A stretch of DNA of 64,000 nucleotides from Anthopleura xanthogrammica (lineage: Eukaryota > Cnidaria > Anthozoa > Actiniaria > Actiniidae): the NCBI GenBank assembly GCA_964019055.1, contig OZ025207.1, positions 4,591,501 to 4,655,500 of the forward strand, read 5' to 3'. The notes below the pieces were generated by a model. That model was not told the DNA's origin, ran no database searches, and was given only the letters and a program-made list of their open reading frames with translations. Of the stretch, positions 13,421 to 24,600 are shown in pieces. The first letter of the stretch is position 1; each line of letters begins with the position of its first letter. Made by a program: the position numbers and the translations under genes.

Positions 13421-14035
13421 TGCTTTTCCTTTCCTGTACATTGGTTACTCATACACCTACTTGTCCTGTTGGGTACCCATACACTTGCTTGTCCTGTACG
13501 GTGGGTACCGTTACATCTGCTCAGTTGTCCTGTACATTGGTTACCCATACACCTACTTGTCCTGTTGGGTACCCATACACCTACTTGTCCTGTACATTTG
13601 TTACCCATACACCTACTTGTCCTGTTGGGTACCCATACACCTGCTTGTCCAGTACGGTGGGTACCGATTCAACTGCTCAGTTGTCCTGTACATTGGTTAC
13701 CCATACACCTACTTGTCCTGTTGGGTACCCATACACCTACTTGTCCTGTTGGGTACCCATACACCTGCTTGTACTGTACGGTGGGTACTGATTCAACTGC
13801 TCAGTTGTCCTGTACATTGGTTACCCATACACCTACTTGTCCTGTTGGGTACCCATACACCTGCCTGTCCTGTACGGTGGGTACTGATACGTCTACTTGT
13901 CCTGTTGGGTACCTATACACCTGCCTGTCCTGTACGGTGGGTACTGATACGTCTACTTGTCCTGTTGGGTACCTATACACCTGCCTGTCCTGTACGAGGG
14001 CTATCCATACACCTGCTTGTCTTCTTTCCCATACT
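13421..14035. repeat. Minisatellite with alternating 28/32-bp and longer units
   Basis: About 20 units built on the core CCCATACACCTACTTGTCC, joined by spacers TGTTGGGTA, TGTACATTGGTTA or TGTACGGTGGGTAC, and in places an extra ATTCAACTGCTCAG block. The mix of spacer types gives a higher-order pattern. Three forward frames and one reverse frame stay open through it, which is a property of the repeat and not evidence of a gene. Confidence 0.85.
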
Positions 14036-14409
14036 TGTCCATAATTTAGTTGTTTTCCTTTTCCTTTCGTCCTGTCCGCCACACTGCGATTGGAATAGTG
14101 CTTCCAACATGAGCAATATTCTTTTCTTTATGATTCATGATTACCTGAGGCAGGAGTGTCGTGTACATCTTTGTTCTGTGCTGTTGGCCTGGAATACGGC
14201 TTAGTTCCATGTTGTCTTACTCTAGCATTAGTTGTCGAAAGGATCTGAAGGCATATCAGAACACAAATAAATTGGAATTTGAAAAAGATAAGATTTACAG
14301 TTTAACGTTTAATCTTGACATCTTGATTGAAAAAAAGATGTTTTGTAAAGATTAAAATTTATCATATGATTATCAATCAAATACCTATATTTCTTTATTT
14401 CAAAAATTT

Positions 14410-14448
14410 GATATTTTCACATGTTTTTTTTTCACATGTGAAAATATC
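14410..14448. repeat. Perfect 14-bp-arm hairpin (short MITE)
   Basis: GATATTTTCACATG at 14410-14423 and its exact complement CATGTGAAAATATC at 14435-14448, separated by an A/T-rich loop of 11 bases. Confidence 0.65.
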
Positions 14449-14528
14449 ATCACTATGGTTACATACTAGAAAAAAGTTCAAAAAAGCTTTCTATTGTTTT
14501 TCGTTGATAATTATATAATAAACAGAAA

Positions 14529-14661
14529 ATTACATGGGCGCTTGGAGATACGAATTTTATCTTCTCGTGTTGAAAATCTCTCACTCGTTCGCTGCGCTCA
14601 GTGGTGAGAGATCTTTTCAACACTCGAAGATAAAATTCGTATCTCCGCGCGCCCATGTAAT
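14529..14661. mobile_element. 133-bp MITE with ~57-bp inverted arms
   Basis: Left arm begins ATTACATGGGCGC and continues GAGATACGAATTTTATCTTC; the right end is the near-perfect complement, finishing GCGCCCATGTAAT. The arms differ at only a few positions. The loop contains TCGTTCGCTGCGCTCA. No target duplication could be fixed. Confidence 0.8.
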
Positions 14662-15198
14662 ATCCTCTATGTCTTTTCTATCGATATAAGAAAGAGAACA
14701 AAACCGCCATGATGGATGACATCAAAGATAAATACATATTTCGCGTCCTCCAACATGGACCCTTCTGAATCACTCAAAACCAGCAAATGAAAGTTCATGG
14801 ACTGACAGCTTCACATGATTAAGTAATTACAGATGGTACTTTTTATGGGACAACTGTGGTATGTGTTTGCATGACTTAAGTAGGACAACGTGCTGTGTAA
14901 ATGTGATGGTACCGTGCCTGACAGTCTGATTGGGTTAACGGAAAGGTAACCTCTTGCACTGTGATTGGATATCATAATTTCTATGAATTGACAGTCATCG
15001 TACAGTCATAGAAATCTGTGGTTGTTTACCAATCACAAAATAATCCGGAAATTCCGGTTTGAATAACCGGTTTTTAGTTCCTTCAAATGAAAAGCAAATA
15101 TCTCGAATGGAAAAAGCCTACTTGGGAATGTAGTGCTTCATTTACGACGAAAACCCCAGCATCGTAACCAGGGCTTTGTCATTGGCTATGATTGATGT
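14662..15198. other. Non-coding stretch
   Basis: Nothing recognisable apart from a small hairpin around 14982-15013 (CTATGA...TCATAG). Confidence 0.5.
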
Positions 15199-15502
15199 CA
15201 GGGTTCGTACAGGACCTCCTGTGAGAACTTTCCAAATCTTTTCCAAAACGTTCCAAAGCCATTTGACTCAAATTTCCAAAACCACACATAGCGCAAAAAA
15301 AAAAGAAGCCAAATTCATGGATCTGAATCATCCAACATACATTTACCAATGCAAAACAATACTGAAGACAAGCTACAAAAAAATCCATAGCTTTTCCATA
15401 ACTTAGTGGACCTGGCATAAATCAATTATCCAAAACTTTCAAGGTCATGGAAAAAGCCATTATAAATTTCAAAAAGACTTTCGAAAACCCGTACGAACCC
15501 TG
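15199..15502. mobile_element. 304-bp non-autonomous element with CAGGGTTCGTAC ends
   Basis: The left end CAGGGTTCGTACAGG and the right end CCCGTACGAACCCTG are inverted. The internal sequence is non-coding and A-rich. Ends beginning CAGGG are common in hAT elements, but the flanks do not show an exact 8-bp duplication, so the superfamily is unsure. Confidence 0.5.
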
Positions 15503-15650
15503 TGATGCGGTCTGGAACTGGATGTAACTGTGTAAATTGTACCCAAAACATCCACTCGGAAATCCCGACTGGGAACAGAGGCTACCTTTTCAGACGATCC
15601 GATAATTTTGGGAACTTTCCAGTTGGTCAAACCAGAATAGCGTTTACCTT

Positions 15651-18600
15651 TTACCTCCCAACCGAAATTTCCGAATTTTTTTCGTAAATGGTAAACACCC
15701 AGTATTTCCATACCTTTCCAGTGCTTGTTTTGCTGATTTCTTCCACTTTTTCAGCTGCATATTCTTGATTCTCTTCAACTGGGATTTTTTTGCTGATTTC
15801 TCCCATTTTCTCAGTTGTATATTCTTGATTCTCTTCACCTGGGATTGTTTTGCTGATTTCTTCCACTTTCTCAGTTGCATATTCTTGATTTTCTTCAACT
15901 GGGATTGTTTTGCTGATTTCTTCCACTTTCTCAGTTGCATATTCTTGATTATCTTCAACTGGGATGGTTTTGCTGATTTCTTCCATTTTCTCAGTTGCAT
16001 ATTCTTGATTCTCTTCAACTGGGATTGTTTTGCTGATTTCTTCCATTTTCTCAGTTGCATATTCTTGATTCTCTTCAACTGGGATTGTTTTGCTGATTTC
16101 TTCCATTTTCTCAGTTGCATATTCTTGATTCTCTTCAACTGGGATTGTTTCAACAGTACTGGCGGCTTTCCAGCAACATACAGTCGAGTCCTCACCACCA
16201 GTTACAATCTGCTCGCCCTGTGTCAAGTTAAGAAAACTTCCTTAAAATCATTCGCTAAAATATATAATGTACCCTTCTCAAAATTATCTTGGATGCAAGG
16301 CTCGTACGGAAACACAAAAGAAATACCACAAATTCCATCGAGAAAAAGTATGATTTCTTTTGTGTTTCATGTTAGCCTTGCATCCAAAATAATTTTGAGA
16401 ATGGTTCATTCAGCAGTGGAATTGAGTGGGAAATAGAATGGCACACAACCAGATTAGAAAAGAGCTCAGCTTTATCTGTAAAATTCTCGATAAATAAATA
16501 TTTTATTATCACACAGGCACTCTTGGGCTCCTTTAGGTGCTTTCTTTGGTTTCAACCCCGGTTTCTGTGACTTTTTTGTGATGATACTTGTACTAATAAT
16601 AATACTAATACTAATACTTTAGCATTTGATGAAGACATGTTCGACTAATTTGGCAACTAAAAGTGGCCAGCTGTAGAATTTGTGCTAAAATACTCTAAAT
16701 TTCTTGAAGGATTTAGAAAATAGATATCGCTGAAAGGCATTACTCTACACTCTACTTAAGTACAATTGGTCTTTCAATTTCGAAAATATTCATTCCAGCT
16801 ATTTCAATGAAAAATGTTATATAAGTCGCATGATGGGATAGTACTGGATACTCTGCCTTTTTCCTATTTTCATCGGGGTTCATCGATTTGCCCCAAAATT
16901 CAATCAACAACAACCTATCCACCCAACGAAACCCCGTGAGAGGAAGTGATTCCTAAACATACTCTTTCTCCTTCCGTAAAAGATGCCTCAAGGCTACGTA
17001 CTGTCAACATACTGCAGGAAAATTTACTTCGATTAATGTAGTCAATCATTTCCGCCCCATTTATAAAAGAATGCTCTAAGAACTTGGCAAGGCGTGTTTG
17101 GGACATAGATATTGTCAGTGCATGGGAGAACCCATTAATAATTTTATATTAATTTATAATGATTTTCATGTTCGAGGGCGTCCCTGCAATAATAGTTTTT
17201 TCGGGCGTAATGACCTTGAATTTCAATCAGTTCAAGTGTGGCCAACACATGTTCTGGATTTCCTCCAGAAAGAATGATACTGTTAACTTAATATAAATTT
17301 TTGAAAAATCAAAAAAGCGTTATCAGGAGTGTGATTGAATAGAAGTTTGTTTTGAATTCATAAAATTCAACTGTGTTCCTTGATTACAGACTCCTTTCCT
17401 CAGGATTAACCTCATTTCAGCATTATAATATTCCCTGATACTAGCAGTAAAGTAAAGAATGCACAACTTCAACGATACAAGACTCTCTGACTGACTCTCC
17501 ACTGACTCTCACTGAAGAACGTGAATATCTTACTTAATAGAGAATGTGTTCCAAATGTGTTAATTTAGTTTGTTGGCCATGGTTATGACAGAATGCTGAA
17601 AACCTTGAACACGAGGAAGGAAGGAAGGAAGGAAGGAAGGAAGGAAGGAAGGAAGGAAGGAAGGAAGGAAGGAAGGAAGGGATAGATGTATGAAAAATGG
17701 AGAATCAAGCAGACAGAAGAATGAATGAACAAAAGGCTAGACAGATGTGATCTCAAAAGCAACAAGCAAACAAAAAAACTGTTTCAAAGCTTCTCAAGGG
17801 TGATCTGGTTTTCAATACTCAATAGGTGAATGAAATGGAGAATCAAGCAGACAGAACAATGGAAGAATGAATGAACAAAAGGTTAGACAGACAGACGTGA
17901 TCTCGAAAGCAACAAGCAAACAAAAAAACTGTTTCAAAGCTTTTCGAGGGTGATCTGTTTTTCAATACTCAATAGATATCTTAATAACATAATGAAAATG
18001 ACCCTAAAAGCTACTCATATCACCTCATAGACAATAAATACGTCCTCACCTTTGGATGCCATTCTAAGCATCGAACTGTTGCTGAGTGCCCTCCTGTTAA
18101 TGCACCAATCTTATCCACCCTTTCTTCTGTCACTTCAAAGACTTGAAGGTCACCACTACAAAATTACATTACAAAAACTGATATGCAAACTCGTCTTAAA
18201 ATGTCCAAAGTTCGAAGCAAGGCTGATGAGCCACATCACGTACATGGGAATATGCTTTTGGATTCAAGGATCAAGGGCGGATCCAGGATTTTGTTCAGGG
18301 AGGGGTGCAGGGTACAAAGTCAGCACAGAGAGGGGTGCAACCCTCAGAATCAAAGAAAGAAAACATAGTGCAAGGAAAATAGGTATTTCACGAATAAATA
18401 ATTAGTGGGTTGCCTTTGTTTTTTTTAGTGTTCAACACACCTGTGTTTACCCGTGACCAAATGAAGCTTGTTGATTGATGGATGATAGAAACAATCTACA
18501 AGGTAATCTGCAGATGGAACACCCTGAAAGAAAAAGAACATCTTTCTTATAAATAAAAGCCTACTGTTTAGATCTGTTTACCCTTGAAGCACTAGCATAG

Positions 18601-21600
18601 GGAGGGAGGCATGTGCCCCCCTAAATTTTTGGGTGATTAATTATTTGTTTGTTTGTTGATTTGTGGGTTTGTTTTTTTACTTTTTAATTCTTGGTGCCCC
18701 CAAATTTTACTTTAATTTTTTTAAATTCTGAGTGCCTCCCAATTAGACCATTTTCGAGATGCACAAGTGCTTTAAAAAATATTGCGGGCGCAGACATAAT
18801 CTTGAGACATTTTCGGGCAGAGTCAATATAGCGTGTGATCTTGCCCGAAAATGCCTCCTTTTCATGTCTGCGTCTGCAATATTTTTGAAAGCGCTCGCAC
18901 ATCTCGAAAATAGTCTATTCCTGTGTCCTCACTACGCCCCTGCCTTGTAGGTGTTGTTAAATAAGAAATCTCTTTATTTAAGTGTCTAGTCATTCTAGCG
19001 CATTTGCACTAATAATTTGGGGACACTTTTCACTCACACACACACACTACCACTACATTCAGTATTCTATGCACACAACGCTCAACATGTTGATTTTTAC
19101 AGAGGAAGGAAACTGGAGTACTCGCTGAAAATCCTCATAGCACAGGAGAGAACAACACTTAAAAAAACTCAATTCACATATGGCGACCCCAGGGCTGAAC
19201 CAGTGACCCAAGCCTTTGGAACCACACTGGTGAACGGCGACGTGTTAGCAGCATACACCACCCATGCTGCCCATGTGAATATTCATTTCTATATTTCACA
19301 TGAATAGATTTGATAGAAATGATAAAGATATCTAACATTTATCATTATTGAGACACAATAACTTACATTTGTGGCTTTTCGTATCTGTGTGTGGTCTGCC
19401 AATAAGGTTGCCTAAAATGTTAATAAGAGATATTGATGAGATATATTTAGGAAGGCAAAGAATCCTCAATGTTGATTCAGGATTTTAGGAAAAGAGGTTC
19501 AAAATGCAAGGTTTGCAGTGACGGATTTCGGGGTTGGTCACAGGGTGTCCATAACCCCCTCTCTCTAGCTTGGAGTTAGTTGGTTAGCATAGCAAAAGGT
19601 GCATCTTTTAAATTTTGCCCCCCCCCCCCCCCCACTCAAAATCCTAGATGTGTCCCAGGTTTTAAGGATATCATGTAATCATCTTACCTCCTCTGCATCC
19701 CATAGCTGTAAGGTTTCTATATGAGTAATACAAAACAGCTTGTCATACTTCTCACCAAAATAACCTATCCTTGCCTAAAAATAGATGGTATAAATATTAT
19801 GTCATCAATCAGGGAAGGGTTGTCTAGAGCCTGGTCCTCACTAGAGACATAAGCATAAGAGTGTATGTCCTTACTGGATGATTGAAGTCAGCGACATAAG
19901 CATACAGTAAGCACAAGCATAAGAAGAACGGAACGTTTGATCCTTGTGCTTATGCTTATGCTTGCATGTGCTTATGAGCTAGTGAGGGCCAGCCTCAATA
20001 ACTTTATTCAGTGGAAAATATTTATCAGATATCTATCAGATAGCACTATCCACCCTTCATACCACCAGGCCCTGTAATCAACTCTCAGCTCATCAATAAG
20101 TGTATCATTAGGCAACTAACACTGTCATCAGTAGAGTGTTATGTGTTGTAAATAGTGAACGTACTTGTAGTGTATGTGGAGCAAACCTCATGCGGAGAGA
20201 GGAAAACTGGAGAACCAGGAGAAAAACCCTCAGAGCACAGGAGAGAACCAACAAACAACTCTACTCACATGACACTGAGCAAGGCAGGACTCAAAACTAG
20301 GTTGCATTGGTGAGAGGAGAGCGCTCTCACCACTACGCCACTATGCTTCCTGTATGTTGTTGTCTGTATGTATACCAAAGCTGCACCTCAATGCATCTTG
20401 TTTAGCCTCTGAGATTAGTGTATTGTCGTGAATATGCATGCCATTCAGTGGTGCAAGAACAAATTACTCCTAAAGACTATCTGTTGAAAATCAAAATGTT
20501 AAATATCATACCACTGATGATCCCGAATTGAGGACAAACTGCAGAGCATCCTCTTCCTGCGCATGCGACAAGTCAAACAGACAAATAAGGCCATCCTAAA
20601 ACAAATGATAAGATAAAGTGTAAAACAAGTTTATATTTTGCAACAAATTTTAAACAGTATAGGCTTTACTTTCTACAACTATGTATTATCCTGGTTATGG
20701 TTCTTCCATTTTTAACAATAAAGTGTAACATTAAAAAAGCTGTTTGTTGCACAACCTTTTCCCCAGGTATTTTCTCCTTCCTACTGTAATTACAACCAGC
20801 CCTTTTCTTACCGTTGAACAGGATCCCATTTGCTTGGGTCTTGTTGGATGAAACTTAACCTATCAATTAGAAATACAAAAATTCATGTGAAATATTAGTT
20901 TTTAAGAATCAAGTACAACTTGTTTCCAGTGTAACATTGACACTAACCTGTGTGATATCTTCTTTATGTGAATCAGTAAAAACACTCGTGAAAAAAGGTC
21001 TGAGGCTCCTGATATCCCTAATGAAGATGAAAAAACTTCATATTCTTCTTCTCAATAAGTGTAATTTGAAGTTCAATATACAGAGAGTCGGAGTTTTATT
21101 GAGAAGCTGCCCTTCAGGGATGCTCCACTGGCTGCTATAAAAATAGAGGTTGGTGGCTACATCTGTAATCCATACAATATCATGTAGTTCCAACTAAGAC
21201 AAATATGGAGCCAATCACCACTGCAGAAGTTTTCCCAGTGGAATTAAAATCTTGTTCCAAAAACATCTAGTATAATATTATAGCATCTGTTTTACAGAGT
21301 ACTACAAGGATTACGAGACAATTTTCTTTTCTTTTTACGGAAGAGTAAACAATTGAAACAATTTATGATCAATTTTCTGTGCCTATAATTAATGTGACCA
21401 CCCTCTAGTTGTCAAAGTCCCAAAGAGGGTTTTTGCACTTAATTTATACCTCTATTAATTCATGGTTCAAACAAAGTTGATTTTTATGGAGGGAGGCCAA
21501 CTGGGGAGCCTGGAGAAAAACCCCTGAAGCACAGATCCTTTTTGAAAATTATTTTTAGTGAAAAAGTTTCCTCATTTATTTAAAGATTATCATTATCATT

Positions 21601-24600
21601 ACTATTGCAGGAGGGAACAACTAGCAACCTGGAACGATGCCAAGGCCAGGAATCGAACCCAGGCTACGTTGATGATAGGCGAGCACTCTCACCGCTATGT
21701 CAACCATGCTTTGTTTTATTTTGTATGTTAAAACTTACCAAACATACACACAGACGTCTTCATTGAATGGTTCTGTTGCTGCTGCGATAATATCACCAAC
21801 ACAGTTTACACCACAACATGTGTATTCTGAGTTATTAGGACCTAGAGGTTTAAATTCAGTATGGATAAAGTTAGTAGTGCGAAACTTATTTTGTTGATAA
21901 AGTAAAAATGCTTTCTTGCTTTGTACACTGGATGACTTTAAGCTGTACGCTTGTGTTCAGTACGCTAGTGTTCAGTATGCTTGTGTTCAGTACGCTTGTG
22001 TTCAGTATGCTTGTGTTCAGTATACTTGTGTTCAGTACCCTTGTGTTCAGTACGCTTGTGTTCAGTATGCTTGTGTTCAGTACGCTTGTGTTCAGTATGC
22101 TTGGGTTCAGTACGCTTGTGTTCAGTATGCTTGTGTTCAGTATGCTTGTGTTCAGTATGCTTGGGTTCAGTACGCTTGTGTTCAGTACGCTTGTGTTCAG
22201 TATGCTTGTGTTCAGTATGCTTGTGTTCAGTATGCTTGTGTTCAGTACGCTTGTGTTCAGTATGCTTGTGTTCAGTATGCTCGTGTTCAGTACGCTTGTG
22301 TTCAGTACGCTTGTGTTCAGTATGCTTGTGTTCAGTACGCTTGTGTTCAGTATGCTTGTGTTCAGTACGCTTGTGTTCAGTATGCTTGTGTTCAGTATGC
22401 TTGTGTTCAGTATGCTTGTGTTCAGTATGCTTGTGTTCAGTACGCTTGTGTTCAGTATGCTTGTGTTCAGTACGCTTGTGTTCAGTACGCTTGTGTTCAG
22501 TACGCTTGTGTTCAGTACGCTTGTGTTCAGTACGCTTGTGTTCAGTATGCTTGTGTTCAGTACGCTTGTGTTCAGTACGCTTGTGTTCAGTACGCTTGTG
22601 TTCAGTACGCTTGTGTTCAGTACGCTTGTGTTCAGTACGCTTGTGTTCAGTACACTTTACGCTTGTGTTCAGTACGCTTGTGTTCAGTACGCTTGTGTTC
22701 AGTACGCTTGTGTTCAGTACGCTTGTGTTCAGTATGCTTGTGTTCAGTATGCTTGTGTTCAGTACGCTTGTGTTCAGTAACATTTAGTATGCAGTTCTCA
22801 GTTCACATGCAAGGCTAAAAATAATGGCTGGTAAGTGGACAGCGTCCAGCCAGAATTGGAACTTGTCTACTTTTTGCCTTGCAGGTCATTTTGACCAATA
22901 AAATTGAGCCAGAAAAAAGGTATGACTGAGTGGCCTAAAATTAATTTGATTGGTGATCACATCATCAACCAGCAACTGACCAGTCAGTATATTTACTAGT
23001 TTAAACTCCTACAGTATTTTTAAAATAGCTGTGCTTACTTGATAGGACATGTGCTGGTCTTGTGTAACTTGCTCTCAAATCCCAACAGCTGAAAGTAAAA
23101 AATCCACTGTTAATTTCCATTTTGCAGACAACAGCCACCCCCACAAAACTTATAAAAAATTGCTGAAACAAGCTCATGTTATTAGAGACTCTCGCTATTA
23201 CGAACACTAAAGCCCCCCCCCTCCCCCTGAGGGTGACAGCTATAACGAGAGTCGACTGTATAGCCCTCTCATCTTTGAATTTGGAATCTTCATTCACAAA
23301 TCATACATACTACGTCTAAATTTCTAGGGTTACAGTCTGTGCTTTTCATAATTCTGCAACCTAAGCAACTCCAGTTGTCTGGTATTTTGGCTTTCATCAA
23401 TCAACCTATGACTGGCCAAGTTCATTCTGATCAAGCAATAAGGAAATTCCTGTAACTAGACAGCTATTTTCACACAGAAATTTCTTTATTGCTTGCAGTC
23501 AGACTGAACTCTGTGCATCATAGTTTCATTGAAGGAAGACAAAACTCTAGACATCTGGAGTCAGTAGGTTGCAGAATTATGAAAAGTGCTGTAATGGAAG
23601 GGTTCTAAGGTATTTATAGAATGAATGATACACAACTTTACTTACTTCATATCTGAACAAGCCGATGCTGTCCATAAAAGTTTTTCATTTCCCTTAGAGA
23701 AGTCTAGTCCTGTTACATGTTTCTTTCTTCCTAAAAGAGTAATAATTCTAATTGTTTCTGGGTATTGAAACACACTAACAAGAGTAACAAGTGAAGCTGG
23801 GTTTTTTTACAGTCAAAATGGCTCAAGCGTACCCCCCTAGAATCCATTAATGAATTTATTATTCGAATATTGAGTTCATTATTCACTCTGACCTCTGACT
23901 CCAAACTTGAAAATAAATTATCTACTTGAGTTTTGATTGGATTCTTCAACAATTGCCATGCCAAGGTAGAAAATCTACCCAGAAAGGCCATCCTTTAGGA
24001 TTTTAGTGTGAAATGAATGTGAAGTTTGGAGTCTTGAAAACTCAGAGTGAATAATCAACTCAATATTTGAATAATGAATTCATTAATGGATTCTAGGGGG
24101 GTACACTTGAGCCATTTTGACTATAAATTTTGTACTATGCTAAGACTATAGCAGAGCAGATTTCATATGACTATGAAAAACTTATGGCATGGTCCTTGCA
24201 TCAATGCAAAGGTATGGCTACCTTTCATGATGGTGCAGGGAACTGTTAAGGGGACTATCATACATCAGACATACCTCTAGCCCTCATGCATTCTCTCATA
24301 GCCAAGGTCTAATTTAGAATATAAATTCACTATTCTCTCTGACATAATTTAAACTAAAGATAATGAAACCTCTGATATTACTAGGTCGCATTGTTATTCA
24401 GTTATTGTTTTTTAGATATATCTTACCTTGAATGACTCCTACTTGCTTCAAGGTATCAAGTTCACACACTCTAATGTTACCACTTGCCTCTACGACCAAT
24501 GAAAATGGCATACCAGCAATTAAGTTCAGTCAAAGAAATGCATACAAGTTCCCCTCCCCACCCCTATCTACATGTACAAAGCTGAAGAATTCTCCTTCCC

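Noticed and set aside
13408..14204. Open frames of 127-247 codons on the plus strand
   Set aside because: Translation of the GGTACCCATACACC minisatellite; several frames open at once and no non-repeat domain.
15644..16436. Alternative frames on both strands over the 60-bp repeat
   Set aside because: Only the frame continuous with GEQIVTGGEDSTVCCWK joins the upstream WD40 exons in phase.
21908..22818. Long open frames of about 270-300 codons on both strands
   Set aside because: They consist only of the 15-bp minisatellite unit; the period keeps all frames open.
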